In this document: positions 1 to 8,703 of the stretch, one piece after another | How the letters are laid out: every line of letters begins with the position of its first letter | How positions within the stretch are numbered: the stretch's first letter is position 1 | NCBI GenBank assembly: GCA_016650295.1 | Contig: JAENWA010000027.1 | Coordinates: forward strand, 1 to 44,633 | DNA: 44,633 bases | Source: Desulfuromonadales bacterium | GTDB taxonomy: Bacteria > Desulfobacterota > Desulfuromonadia > Geobacterales > Pseudopelobacteraceae | Direction: 5' to 3' | Notes under the pieces: model-generated | What the model was told of the DNA's origin: nothing | The model's database searches: none | The model's input: only the letters and a program-made list of their open reading frames with translations | Position numbers and translations under genes: made by a program

Positions 1-966
1 CTTCGCCATCTTGCCCTCGATGAAGCCGGCATAACCGAGAATCACCCCCAGGGGATTGTTGATCTCGTGGGCAACGCCCGAAGACAGCACACCCAGCGAG
101 GCCATCTTGCCCTGTTGCGCCAGGGAGGCCTCCATCTCCTTATTGTGACGGATGATGTCCGTCATACGGTTGAAGGCGCCCGCCATCTCGGCCAGTTCAT
201 CCTGTCCTTCGACAGCCATCTTCTCTGCGAGATTGCCGCGCTTGACCCGTCGGATGACCTCGATCATGTGGGTGATGGGGCGGGTAAAGAGTGCGGAGGC
301 CCTGAAAACCAGCACTATTGCTGCCGTTCCGACCACGAGAACCAGCAGTATCATGCTGAAGATGATATGTTCCTTGATCTTGTTGGCCTCGCGGTAGAAC
401 TCATCCTCGTAGGAGCCGACGGCAACGATCCAGCCCCAGGGTTGAAAATATTCATAGTGGACGATCTTCATGCGCGGCGTCGTGCTGCCGACGTTTTTCC
501 AGGGGTAGCGGATCCAGCCGTTTTTCTTCTCGCACATCTCCCGGATAAAGGGAAAGCCGCTGGAGTCGCGGGCATCGATGACGTTGATACCCTCTGCGTC
601 AGGATGAATGGTGAGGGTGCCCGAGCTGTCCATGCAGAAGATATAGCCGGTGTCGCCGACCTTCTTGGCCTTGATCTTTTTCTTCAGGGCTGCAAAGGCC
701 TCTGATTCCCGTTCATCGGTCGCGGAGCCTGTATTCCGGCGCAGGCCGTCACGATAGTGCTGATGGTGGGCGTCGAGCAGGTCAACCGTGAACGAGACCA
801 TATGCTGAAGGTCGTCCTTGCTGGTCTGGGTTACCCCCAGGTAGGCCTGGTGATTGGCTATATAGCCGATCATCGCGGCAACGATGAGGAGCGGTACGAG
901 GACCAGAGGCAGCACCAGCGACAGCAGTTTCCAGCTTACCTTGAGTTTGTTGAGTAATAGTGTCAC
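1..966 (-). CDS. Membrane sensor histidine kinase, N-terminal part (runs off the left edge)
   Basis: The reverse strand is open from a GTG at 966 to base 1. The protein starts with a membrane segment (LVLPLVLVPLLIVAAMIGYI, about residues 18-37), then a periplasmic Cache-type sensor with the typical GDTGYIFCMDSSG and WGWIVAVGSYEDEF strings. A second membrane segment, a HAMP linker (RPITHMIEVIRRVKRGNL) and the start of the kinase core with the H-box VAHEINNPLGVILGYAGF follow; the His in HEINNP is the expected phosphorylation site. The ATPase domain lies outside the window. An in-frame TGA lies upstream of the GTG, so no earlier ATG is available. It is divergent from the REC-GGDEF-EAL gene at 1162 and may signal with it; that link is inference. 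Confidence 0.9.
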   Translation of the reverse strand, partial: MTLLLNKLKVSWKLLSLVLPLVLVPLLIVAAMIGYIANHQAYLGVTQTSKDDLQHMVSFTVDLLDAHHQHYRDGLRRNTGSATDERESEAFAALKKKIKAKKVGDTGYIFCMDSSGTLTIHPDAEGINVIDARDSSGFPFIREMCEKKNGWIRYPWKNVGSTTPRMKIVHYEYFQPWGWIVAVGSYEDEFYREANKIKEHIIFSMILLVLVVGTAAIVLVFRASALFTRPITHMIEVIRRVKRGNLAEKMAVEGQDELAEMAGAFNRMTDIIRHNKEMEASLAQQGKMASLGVLSSGVAHEINNPLGVILGYAGFIEGKMAK

Positions 967-1095
967 CAGGCCCCCGTGCCGTATACATCCGTGTTTTCAA
1001 TGATATACTCGAACAGGCTGTGTAATGCAAGCAGGTATGGCTGGAGATAGATCAATGACTGTGGTATTACATTAAATAAACTATCCAAGACGAAA

Positions 1096-1146
1096 GGAGC
1101 CTGTCGGGCTTAGAATAAATGAGATTTCCTAAGTCCGACAGACTCC
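1096..1146. repeat. Inverted repeat in the leader of the GGDEF/EAL gene
   Basis: Arms of 18 bp (GGAGCCTGTCGGGCTTAG at 1096-1113 and its near reverse complement at 1129-1146, two mismatches) are separated by 15 bp. The hairpin ends about 15 bp before the start codon at 1162, so it would lie in the 5' leader. It looks like a dispersed palindromic repeat or a translation-control stem; there is no T-run, so it is not a typical terminator. Confidence 0.65.
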
Positions 1147-1161
1147 CAGGAGAAAAAATCG

Positions 1162-3606
1162 ATGCCTTCCCATGAGTCTGTCATTCTGATTGTTGATGAT
1201 TCCTCTTTGGCGCGCAACATCCTTGAATCATTACTCTCCAATGAAGGCTATCGCCTCGTTTTTGCCGAAAATGGTGCCGGGGCGATTCGAACCGCGCTGG
1301 AAGAATATCCCGACCTGATCCTGCTGGATGTGACGATGCCGGACATGGATGGTTTTGAGGTCTGTCGCAAGATTCGCAGCGACCATTTCCTGGCCGAGGT
1401 GCCGATCATCATGGCAACAGCCCTTGATGACAGCGCTTCACAGATTGAAGGACTGAAGGCCGGGGCTGACGACTTCATACTCAAGCCTTACAACAGTGGC
1501 GAACTCCGGACGAGAGTCCGAACCATCACCCGACTCAACCGCTATCGACGTATCAAGAGCAGCGAAACAAACTATCGCAATTTATTTGAGAATATGATGG
1601 TGGGTTTCGCATATTGCAGGATGCTGTTTGATGATAACTGCAATCCGGCGGATTTCATCTATCTCGATGTAAACCGTGCCTTTGGAGAGTTAACCGGACT
1701 GGAAGACGTAATCGACAAAAAAGTATCCGAGGTGATTCCGGGTCTCAGAGCATCAAATCCGGAATTACTCGAAACCTATGGCCGGGTATCGTTGACCGGT
1801 ATACCTGAAAAGTTTGACACTTTTATTGAACCGTTGAAGATGTGGTTTTCCGCCTCGGCGTACAGTTCGGAACGTGGATACTTCATAGCGGTTTTTGATA
1901 ATATCACCGAGCGCAAGAAGACTGAAGACGCGTTACGCCTCATGGCACAGGCGTTTGAGCACAGCGGTGAGGCGATTGTTATTACCGGACCGGACAACAC
2001 CATACTCACCACCAATAAATCATTTACCCGGATGACCGGCTACAGCCAGGAGGAAGCTCTTGGACAGAACCCGAGTATTCTTCAGTCAGGAAAAGAAACC
2101 AAAGAGTTTTATGCATCAATGTGGGCATCAATTCTGAATAATAACTATTGGCAAGGCGAGATCTGGGATAAACGTAAAAACGGGAGCTTCTATCCCAAGT
2201 ATCTGACCATTTCGGGAGTGCGGAATGATCAGGGGATCATCACCAACTTCATCGGCAATTTTACGGATATTACCGAACAGAAGAATGCTGCCGAGAAAAT
2301 TGAACACCTGGCGCATTATGATCCCCTTACCAACCTGCCCAACCGTTTCAGCCTTATGGAAAGGTTTTCCCAGGCTCTGCAACAGGCCAAGCGATCCTCC
2401 AGCCGCCTGGGGATCTTGTTTATAGATCTGGATCGGTTCAAGGACATTAACGATACACTCGGGCATCATGTCGGCGACCTGCTGCTTTCTCATGTAGCGC
2501 TGCGCTTGACGAATGCAGTCCGCGGCGCCGATATTGTTGCACGGCTCGGCGGTGACGAGTTCGTGGTCGTGCTGCCGCAGATCCAGACCGGAGTCGACGC
2601 GGCGCATCTGGCGCTGAAGATTCAGCAAGCCTTGTCCCACTCCTATCAACTCGTGAATCACTCGCTGAACATCACCTCCAGTATCGGTATCAGTATTTTT
2701 CCGGATGACGGTGAAACAATCGATGATTTGATGAAACATGCCGATCTTGCCATGTATTATGCCAAATCAATCGGCCGCAACAACTATCAATTCTTCAAAC
2801 CGGAGATGAACTCGTCCGTTCATGAAAGACTTCTGCTGGAGAATGACCTGCGAACGGCCATCATAAGGGAGGACTTCTTTCTGCACTATCAGCCTCAGAT
2901 CGAGGTGACCACCGGACGGATGGTCGGGGTTGAGGCCTTGGTCCGCTGGCAGCATCCCGAGCGCGGTCTCGTCCTGCCGGACATGTTTATACCGATTGCC
3001 GAGGAGACCGGGCTGATCCTGCAGATTGGCGATCTGGTGCTCAAGGCCGCCTGCCGGCAGCTGACCGACTGGAAGTCAGAGGGACTTACACCGGTACGAA
3101 TGGCCGTCAACCTGTCAGCCAGGCAATTCAAACAGGAAAATCTCACTCGTCTGGTAGCGGATATCATCACCGAAACCGGGGTCGATCCACATCTGCTTGA
3201 ACTGGAAATTACCGAGAGTGCCGCCATGGACGATCCCGAGGCGGCCATAATTCATCTGCGCAGATTCAGGAAGATGGGGGTTGAGCTTGCCATAGATGAC
3301 TTTGGCACCGGTTATTCCTCGCTCAGTTATTTGAGACTTTTTCCGGTTAATCGACTGAAGATCGATCGTTCATTTGTTCAGAACCTGGCAACGAACGCTG
3401 ATGATGGTGCGATTGCAGCAGCTATCATTACCTTGGCGCATACACTTGGCAAAGAGGTAATTGCCGAAGGAGTTGAGAACGAAGCCCAGTTGAATTATCT
3501 CAAGGATCATCGCTGTGATATTGTACAGGGTAACTTTTTCAGCCTGCCGTTGCCTGCCGATAAAATCACGGAACTGCTGCGCTCTGGCTTCAAAAAGAAA
3601 GAATAA
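1162..3606 (+). CDS. Response regulator with PAS, GGDEF and EAL domains (c-di-GMP turnover)
   Basis: An 814-residue cytoplasmic protein. Domains in order: receiver (about 7-125, phospho-acceptor Asp56 in LLDVTMPDMDGFE, Lys108 in LKPY), a first PAS-like region (about 133-255), a second PAS (about 262-390), GGDEF (motif RLGGDEF with GGDEF at 463-467) and EAL (EAL at 591-593 in VEALVRWQHP, DDFGTGYSS, EVIAEGVE). The GGDEF signature is intact and the main EAL motifs are present, so it could both make and hydrolyse cyclic di-GMP. The last EAL motif reads QGNFFSLPL rather than the usual QGY. AGGAG lies about 8 bp before the ATG. No output DNA-binding domain is present. It is divergent from the sensor kinase at 1-966, a possible partner. 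Confidence 0.95.
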   Translation: MPSHESVILIVDDSSLARNILESLLSNEGYRLVFAENGAGAIRTALEEYPDLILLDVTMPDMDGFEVCRKIRSDHFLAEVPIIMATALDDSASQIEGLKAGADDFILKPYNSGELRTRVRTITRLNRYRRIKSSETNYRNLFENMMVGFAYCRMLFDDNCNPADFIYLDVNRAFGELTGLEDVIDKKVSEVIPGLRASNPELLETYGRVSLTGIPEKFDTFIEPLKMWFSASAYSSERGYFIAVFDNITERKKTEDALRLMAQAFEHSGEAIVITGPDNTILTTNKSFTRMTGYSQEEALGQNPSILQSGKETKEFYASMWASILNNNYWQGEIWDKRKNGSFYPKYLTISGVRNDQGIITNFIGNFTDITEQKNAAEKIEHLAHYDPLTNLPNRFSLMERFSQALQQAKRSSSRLGILFIDLDRFKDINDTLGHHVGDLLLSHVALRLTNAVRGADIVARLGGDEFVVVLPQIQTGVDAAHLALKIQQALSHSYQLVNHSLNITSSIGISIFPDDGETIDDLMKHADLAMYYAKSIGRNNYQFFKPEMNSSVHERLLLENDLRTAIIREDFFLHYQPQIEVTTGRMVGVEALVRWQHPERGLVLPDMFIPIAEETGLILQIGDLVLKAACRQLTDWKSEGLTPVRMAVNLSARQFKQENLTRLVADIITETGVDPHLLELEITESAAMDDPEAAIIHLRRFRKMGVELAIDDFGTGYSSLSYLRLFPVNRLKIDRSFVQNLATNADDGAIAAAIITLAHTLGKEVIAEGVENEAQLNYLKDHRCDIVQGNFFSLPLPADKITELLRSGFKKKE

Positions 3607-3627
3607 ATACCAGAAAGGCTTTCAATC

Positions 3628-4566
3628 ATGATATCCCACCATAACCGCAGCATGACCGCCATGCTGGATGGACTTTCCCGCGAATACCTGCAGGGCAAGG
3701 AAGAAGTGCTGCGACTGTCGGTGGTTGCGCTCCTGACCGGAGGTCATATCCTGATCGAGGATCTGCCGGGCCTGGGCAAGACCACGGTCGCCTTGGCCCT
3801 GGCCGCCAGCACCGGGCTCAGCTTCGGCCGGGTTCAATGTACCAGCGACCTGCTCCCTTCCGATATTACCGGCCTCTCGGTGTTCAATCGAGAGGAGGGG
3901 CGCTTCGTGTTTACCCCCGGGCCGATCTTCAGCAATATCGTCCTTTTGGACGAGATCAACCGGGCCATGCCCCGCACCCAGAGCGCCATGCTGGAGGCCA
4001 TGGAGGAGAGCCGGGTAACGGTGGAGGGGGTCACCCACCATCTGCCGGACCCGTTTATGGTCTTTGCCACCCAGAATCCGTCCGACCAGAGCGGCACCTT
4101 CCTGCTGCCCGAGTCCCAGCTTGACCGGTTCCTGATCTGTACGAACATCGGCTATCCGTCGGAGCATCTGGAGAAGGGGATCATCGCCGGCGGCGGTATC
4201 CGTGAGCGGATTGCAGATATTTCGGCCGCCGTCGATGCCGAAGACATCCGTACCGCCCGGCGACAGGTGGCGGAGGTCTACCTGTCGGAGGCGCTGGTCG
4301 GATACATCTATGCGCTGGTGGCCGCCACCCGCACGCACCCCATGATCCAGACCGGCCTCTCCACGCGGGCGGCCATCAACCTGGCCCAGGCCGCCCGGGC
4401 GGCTGCCTTTCTGGAGGGTCGCGACTTTGTCGCACCCGAAGATGTCAAAGGGATTGCCGCAGCGGTCTGCAGCCACCGGCTGGTCATGCGGCCCGAACAC
4501 GAGACCGCCCACAAGGGAGAACTGCTACGCACACTCATCAGCGACATAGCACTGCCTTTGGTCTGA
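3628..4566 (+). CDS. MoxR-family AAA+ ATPase
   Basis: A 312-residue AAA_3-type ATPase. Walker A is GLGKTT (Gly48-Lys51), Walker B is NIVLLDEIN (Asp108, Glu109), and sensor motifs are in FATQNPSDQSGTF and PESQLDRFL. MoxR ATPases act as chaperones or regulators of co-encoded DUF58/VWA proteins. Here the DUF58 gene follows with overlapping ends and a TgpA-like transglutaminase comes next, the classic three-gene arrangement. The gene starts 21 bp after the GGDEF/EAL stop and has AGAAAGG upstream. The substrate is not evident from sequence. Confidence 0.93.
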   Translation: MISHHNRSMTAMLDGLSREYLQGKEEVLRLSVVALLTGGHILIEDLPGLGKTTVALALAASTGLSFGRVQCTSDLLPSDITGLSVFNREEGRFVFTPGPIFSNIVLLDEINRAMPRTQSAMLEAMEESRVTVEGVTHHLPDPFMVFATQNPSDQSGTFLLPESQLDRFLICTNIGYPSEHLEKGIIAGGGIRERIADISAAVDAEDIRTARRQVAEVYLSEALVGYIYALVAATRTHPMIQTGLSTRAAINLAQAARAAAFLEGRDFVAPEDVKGIAAAVCSHRLVMRPEHETAHKGELLRTLISDIALPLV

Positions 4567-5429
4567 GGATCAGCAAGGCCGGGGCGCTGTATATCGCCAT
4601 TACGCTCCTGCTGGGTTTCTCGGCCGTCAATACCGGCAATAACCTGCTGTTCCTGGTGGTGTCCGGGCTGCTGGCGTTCATGTCCGTCACCGGGCTGGCC
4701 GGAATGTACAATCTGAAGGGACTGACGCCCGACCTGTTGCCGTCGGCCGAGATATTTGCCGGCACAGCCACCCCCTTTCGACTCCGGCTCCATAATTCAA
4801 AACAGCGCCTGCCCTCGTTTCTGATTCGGGTCGAATGTGCCAACGGGCAGGGTGTCACGCTGCCTGTCACAGCCCCCGCCTCCACGGTTGAGACAACGAT
4901 CACGATGACCTTCCCCCGACGGGGCCATGCCGGCATCGGCACGGTCAGGGTCAGTTCGCCCTTTCCGGTCCATTTCTTCACCCGCTACTGGACCTTCAGC
5001 ATCGATGACCGGTTCATCGTATTTCCCCGTCTTATTCAGGGAGTATCAAGCGGTGACGGTCTGGCGGAGCAACAGGCCGGCACTGTTGTAAGGCGGGAGC
5101 GGGGGCAGGATGGCGAACTGGAACGGATTGCGGGATATTCGGGGCGCGAACCGCTGCGGGCGATTCACTGGAAACTCTCGGCCCGCGGGAACGACCTGCT
5201 GGTCAAGGAGTTCGGCCGCCAGTCGGTACCGCCGCTGGTGATCGAACTGGAAAAACTGGCCGGAAGCACCCTGGAGGAACGCATCTCCCGGGCCGCCTGG
5301 CTGGTGCGGCGCACGGTGCATGAACGGCCGGTCGGGCTCTGCCTCGGCGGCACTACGATTCCTCCCGCCACCGGCAGAGTTCATGGCGCTTTGCTGTTAA
5401 AGGAACTGGCTCTCTATGGCCTCGATTAG
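4563..5429 (+). CDS. DUF58 membrane protein, probably with a CTG start
   Basis: The conserved family start (LRISKAGALYIAITLLLGFS, then AVNTGNNLLFLVVSGLL) is readable from 4563, giving two N-terminal membrane segments, a beta-rich middle region and the DUF58 core (ELERIAGYSGREPLRAIHWKLSARG). The first ATG (4656) would delete the first membrane segment. In this frame no ATG, GTG or TTG lies between the end of MoxR and that segment; the only candidate is CTG at 4563, overlapping the MoxR stop as CTGA, the same geometry as an ATGA junction. I infer translational coupling with a rare CTG start. It overlaps the next gene by 14 bp. The role with MoxR and TgpA is probably in the cell envelope; substrate unknown. 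Confidence 0.8.
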   Translation: MRISKAGALYIAITLLLGFSAVNTGNNLLFLVVSGLLAFMSVTGLAGMYNLKGLTPDLLPSAEIFAGTATPFRLRLHNSKQRLPSFLIRVECANGQGVTLPVTAPASTVETTITMTFPRRGHAGIGTVRVSSPFPVHFFTRYWTFSIDDRFIVFPRLIQGVSSGDGLAEQQAGTVVRRERGQDGELERIAGYSGREPLRAIHWKLSARGNDLLVKEFGRQSVPPLVIELEKLAGSTLEERISRAAWLVRRTVHERPVGLCLGGTTIPPATGRVHGALLLKELALYGLD

Positions 5430-7428
5430 TTCTCTGCCCCGGATAACCGGGATAAGTGCGTTAAAGAAGTTGTCTTCTGCAAGAACCACACAGAACACAA
5501 CTCTTAACGCACTGATATCCATCCTGGCATACGCCATCGCCCTGTGCGGCATCATGCCGCTTTTTCCCTGGCTTGAGGCTGCGCCGCGGCTGATCCTGGC
5601 AGCCGGGCTGGCGGCCGGTGTCTGGCAGGCCTGGCGGGGCGCCTGGCCGATAAAAACCTGGCTGTTCAACGCGGCCATTGTCCCGGTCTTTCTCTACTAT
5701 GCGATGCAGTTCAGCCGCGCCAACCCGGTTCAGCCGGTGGTCAGCGTCCTGGCCGTCATGCTGGCGGTCCGGCTGGCCGGCCCCAAGAACGCCCGTCATT
5801 ATCTGCAGATCTCGGCCCTGTCCCTGTTCTGCCTGGCCTCATCCTCTTTGTTCGACCTCAGCCCGGCGTTTCTGGTGTACCTGATCCTGCTGTTGCTGAT
5901 GGTGGCCGTTTCGCTGGTGCTCCTGACCTTCTACAGTCAGGACGAGCGCATGCTGCTGCAGCGCGCTGACCTGCGCAAGGTGCTGCTGGCAGGGGTGGCC
6001 ATGCCGCTGGCCTCATTGCCGCTGCTGATCTTGTTCTTTCCGATTTTGCCGCGCACCCAGCTTCCGCTCTGGAATTTCATGGCCGCACCATCAGTGCGAC
6101 CATCGGGTTTCAGCGACAAGGTCGAGCCTGGCAGCAGTGCCACGGTCGGGGAATCGCGGGCACTGGCCTTCCGGGCCGAGGCGCCGCGTCTCCCCCAGCA
6201 GCAGCTGTACTGGCGCGGCACTGTTTTCAACCGGATTGAGGGAAACCGCTGGGTGCGTATTGAACCACCTTTTGAAAACATCATCTACAACGGCCGGCGT
6301 ATTGCCCAGATCATCTACCCCGAGCCGGGGCCTTCACGGGCATTGCTGGCGCTGGATGCTCCGGCTGCCGTAACTCTCCAGCGGCTACGACGCTCAAGTG
6401 ACGGTGTCTACGAATTTCAGGGGCGCTCGGGAAGACGGTTCACCTATGGCGCGGAGTCGGTTCTGACCGGGGCCCTGGCCACGACCGGCGCAATTAATCG
6501 TCTGTTTTACCAGACACTTCCCGACAGCCGCTCGCCTCGCATCACGCGTTTGTCGGCTGATATTCGAAAGTCCGCCACAACCGACGCCCGCAGGCTGGAG
6601 CAGCTGGAGACTTACTTCCGTAATGGCGGCTTCCGTTACAGTCTGACCGGATTGCCGACCGGTGAACAGGCCCTGGAACAGTTTCTGTTCGAGAAGAAAG
6701 CGGGGAATTGTGAATTCTTTGCCTCATCCTTTGCCCGGATTCTGCGGGGGGCCGGGGTGCCGGCCCGTTTGGTGGGCGGTTACCTGGGGGGAGAATACAA
6801 TGAGCTGGGCGGCTATTACCTGGTAAGTGAAGATATGGCCCATGTCTGGGTCGAGGCCTTTATCGAGGGGAGGGGCTGGCTGCGGGTTGACCCGAGCAGC
6901 TTTGCCCAAAACGCCGGCGCCGTGTGGGGAGGCGCTCCGAAGAGGGGGCTGTTGCGCACCCTCCGGATGACACTGGATGCGCTCAATCACAGTTGGGACA
7001 GCATGGTTATCAGCTATGATTTCGAGCGACAGGTGGAGGTCGTCCGGAGCGCGGGGCGGCACTTGCAGGGGTTTGAAGCGCGAACGGCACTCAGGTCTCT
7101 TCTGCCGTACCTGTATGTATCAGTCGCGGCGGCCGGGCTGTGTCTTGTTCTGGCATATCGGAGGCGTTTGTTTCCTGCCCGGGAGGAACGCCTGTTGCGG
7201 GCATTCTATCGTCGGGTCGAGCGCGATTGCGGGCTGAAGGTCGAGCGGGGCAGGGTGGGGCTGTTTGAGCTGGCTGATCTGACCGGAAACCGGGCTGTGC
7301 GGGGCTTTGTAGAAATCTACGCCGGGGCCGTGTATCGGGACCGGCACTTGACGGAGGAAGAATATATGCACCTGAAACAGTTGTTGCGGCTGGGTTTTGT
7401 AACGAGCGGAGAACAGCCATGCGGGTGA
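5416..7428 (+). CDS. TgpA-like transglutaminase/protease-like membrane protein
   Basis: A 670-residue protein: about five to six N-terminal membrane segments (DUF3488/TgpA N-terminal region, to about residue 215), a periplasmic transglutaminase-like domain with Cys432 (AGNCEFFASS), His476 (MAHVWVEAF) and Asp492 (RVDPSS) as the expected triad, then a C-terminal membrane segment (about 555-577) and a DUF4129-like tail. All three catalytic residues are present. It is the third gene of the MoxR-DUF58-TgpA operon, overlapping DUF58 by 14 bp. Residues about 12-34 (GISALKKLSSARTTQNTT and on) are encoded by the palindromic element at 5450-5516, an in-frame insertion just before the first membrane segment, without which the N-terminus would be a normal short leader. 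Confidence 0.9.
   Translation: MASISSLPRITGISALKKLSSARTTQNTTLNALISILAYAIALCGIMPLFPWLEAAPRLILAAGLAAGVWQAWRGAWPIKTWLFNAAIVPVFLYYAMQFSRANPVQPVVSVLAVMLAVRLAGPKNARHYLQISALSLFCLASSSLFDLSPAFLVYLILLLLMVAVSLVLLTFYSQDERMLLQRADLRKVLLAGVAMPLASLPLLILFFPILPRTQLPLWNFMAAPSVRPSGFSDKVEPGSSATVGESRALAFRAEAPRLPQQQLYWRGTVFNRIEGNRWVRIEPPFENIIYNGRRIAQIIYPEPGPSRALLALDAPAAVTLQRLRRSSDGVYEFQGRSGRRFTYGAESVLTGALATTGAINRLFYQTLPDSRSPRITRLSADIRKSATTDARRLEQLETYFRNGGFRYSLTGLPTGEQALEQFLFEKKAGNCEFFASSFARILRGAGVPARLVGGYLGGEYNELGGYYLVSEDMAHVWVEAFIEGRGWLRVDPSSFAQNAGAVWGGAPKRGLLRTLRMTLDALNHSWDSMVISYDFERQVEVVRSAGRHLQGFEARTALRSLLPYLYVSVAAAGLCLVLAYRRRLFPAREERLLRAFYRRVERDCGLKVERGRVGLFELADLTGNRAVRGFVEIYAGAVYRDRHLTEEEYMHLKQLLRLGFVTSGEQPCG
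5450..5516 (+). repeat. Palindromic element copy A, inside the TgpA-like gene
   Basis: This 67-bp stretch shares GGATAAGTGCGTTAA, GAAGTT, TTCTGC and AACT blocks with 35605-35671 and with the reverse complement of 12022-12085. It can fold on itself (GTGCGTTAA at 5456-5464 against TTAACGCAC at 5504-5512). It is translated as part of the host protein, in the same frame as copy C. Confidence 0.75.
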
Positions 7429-7658
7429 CGGTACTCCTGATCATGCTCATGTGTGCGGGCGTTCCCGCCCTGGCCGTGGACCGCTACCATGATCTGCTCA
7501 ATGGAAAGCACAGCCATCTCACGGCAGGGATATTCTCCCTGACCGGCAGCTACCGTTTACAGCCGCACTGGGCAATTCGAACCACTTGGAACCGCATCAT
7601 AACGAACTATAATATGGATACTGACGTGATTTTGGGAGGAATCGGATATCGCTTCTGA
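7419..7658 (+). CDS. Short secreted beta-barrel-like protein, possibly an internally deleted outer membrane protein
   Basis: 79 residues with a clear signal peptide (MRVTVLLIMLMCAGVPALA), then about 20 residues and two amphipathic beta-strand segments ending in DTDVILGGIGYRF. The terminal Phe with alternating hydrophobics is the usual last strand of an outer membrane beta-barrel. The final segment (SYRLQPHWAIRTTWNRI and the end) resembles C-terminal strands of PagL-like or opacity-type barrels, but the protein is much too short to form a barrel. It overlaps the transglutaminase stop by 10 bp and has GGAG upstream, so it is probably translated. It may be an internally deleted barrel gene or a strand-exchanging small protein. 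Confidence 0.6.
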   Translation: MRVTVLLIMLMCAGVPALAVDRYHDLLNGKHSHLTAGIFSLTGSYRLQPHWAIRTTWNRIITNYNMDTDVILGGIGYRF

Positions 7659-7893
7659 TACCGCTCCCTCAGTGACTGCGTTTGAGGGGGTGCAAGGGTG
7701 AAGAGTGGATAAATCGGGACAGATTTGCCTTTTGTGGCGGATTTTTCCAAGAACTAAAAATAGATCTGTACCGGATTTTCTTCTTAACGGCGGTGAGCAC
7801 AGCGGGTTCACCGCTGCTGAGCTTGGTTGAATATTCGGTTATTCTCTGCAATTAGAAGATGAGGCGGGTGTCAACTCTTCCAGCTTTAACCAA
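7659..7893. other. Intergenic region with no gene recognised
   Basis: About 235 bp between the small barrel-like gene and the PIN pseudogene. It holds only a weak inverted repeat (GCGGTGA near 7790 and TCACCGC near 7808) that could act as a poor terminator. Short open frames here show no initiation signals or family resemblance. Confidence 0.5.
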
Positions 7894-8299
7894 TCACCTG
7901 AAAAACATAATCTCAATGTCGGGAAAATGTTGTGATACCGCTTCAAGTTCGTGATGGTCAGAAGTGACAAAGGGGGACTTGAAATTTCGGGCAGTAACAA
8001 GCCCAAAACAATCCGCAAGAGAGATACGCTTGATCGAGGCTTTCAAATTACCAGCATCCTGCCAGAACGGTTCGGACATATCGTCTACCGGCAGAACACC
8101 AATATCCTTGAAATTCTGCATTGCGGCGCGAGCCGTAGTTTCTCCATACTCTCTCACAAGGTTAAAATAGACCTCACACAGATTGACCGCGTGTGCCATG
8201 CAACGATTATTATTGTCGAGAAGTAGCGACTCAATCTTATCCGCTCCCTTCTCCCCTCAAAAAGGCAAGCAAAGCACAGGCGTCGAGCACATAGTGCAT
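7894..8299 (-). pseudogene. PIN-domain (VapC-like) toxin broken by a frameshift
   Basis: An ATG at 8299 (overlapping the antitoxin stop as TGATG) begins MHYVLDACALLAFLRGE, a standard PIN N-terminus with the first acidic residue in VLDA. After GEG the frame hits TAA. In the next frame the protein continues as GADKIESLLLDNNNRCMAHAV and then through DCFGLVTARN and FVTSDHHELE to the end at 7894. One extra G in the GAAGGGAGCG run (near 8240) explains the break. The downstream ATG at 8199 would give only a 101-residue C-terminal piece lacking the first catalytic Asp. Either the toxin is inactivated or there is a homopolymer sequencing error. Confidence 0.8.
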
Positions 8300-8517
8300 C
8301 AGCGACCCTCCAATAAAGTTTCTGCCCGACGCTGTTTAATAAGATCTTCACTACTAAATTTCATGTCGCTGAATTTGCCTTTCAGGCTGTGTACCAATGA
8401 TTGCCTCTGACGCTCACGTTCGGCAAGATATACAGACAACTCCGTCACATTGTTTCGGCTTTTTTTAGGTGCTTTCAATGGTTTCGCATTTTTTTGTTGC
8501 GTGGATGCGGCTTTCAT
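8299..8517 (-). CDS. Antitoxin partner of the broken PIN toxin
   Basis: 72 residues, very basic N-terminal part (MKAASTQQKNAKPLKAPKKS) and a charged helical rest. It lies directly upstream of the PIN gene with a 1-bp TGATG overlap, the usual antitoxin-toxin order, and has AAGGAG before the ATG. I do not recognise a named DNA-binding fold; the role is assigned by position. With its toxin frameshifted it may persist as an orphan. Confidence 0.6.
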   Translation of the reverse strand: MKAASTQQKNAKPLKAPKKSRNNVTELSVYLAERERQRQSLVHSLKGKFSDMKFSSEDLIKQRRAETLLEGR

Positions 8518-8703
8518 ATAGTTGATCTCCTTTTAAGGATTATTACTTTGTTTTTAGGTGGTTGTCAAATCATGGCTGACTCCGCCAGAATCTCCTTAAA
8601 TTAATAATAGTCAGCGTTCCACGGCCAAACCTGCCGGCTAGAATAGTTTTCGGGTCAGGATTGCAAACTTGCAAAGTTTGGCTGAGGCCGTTCCACGTTT
8701 GAA

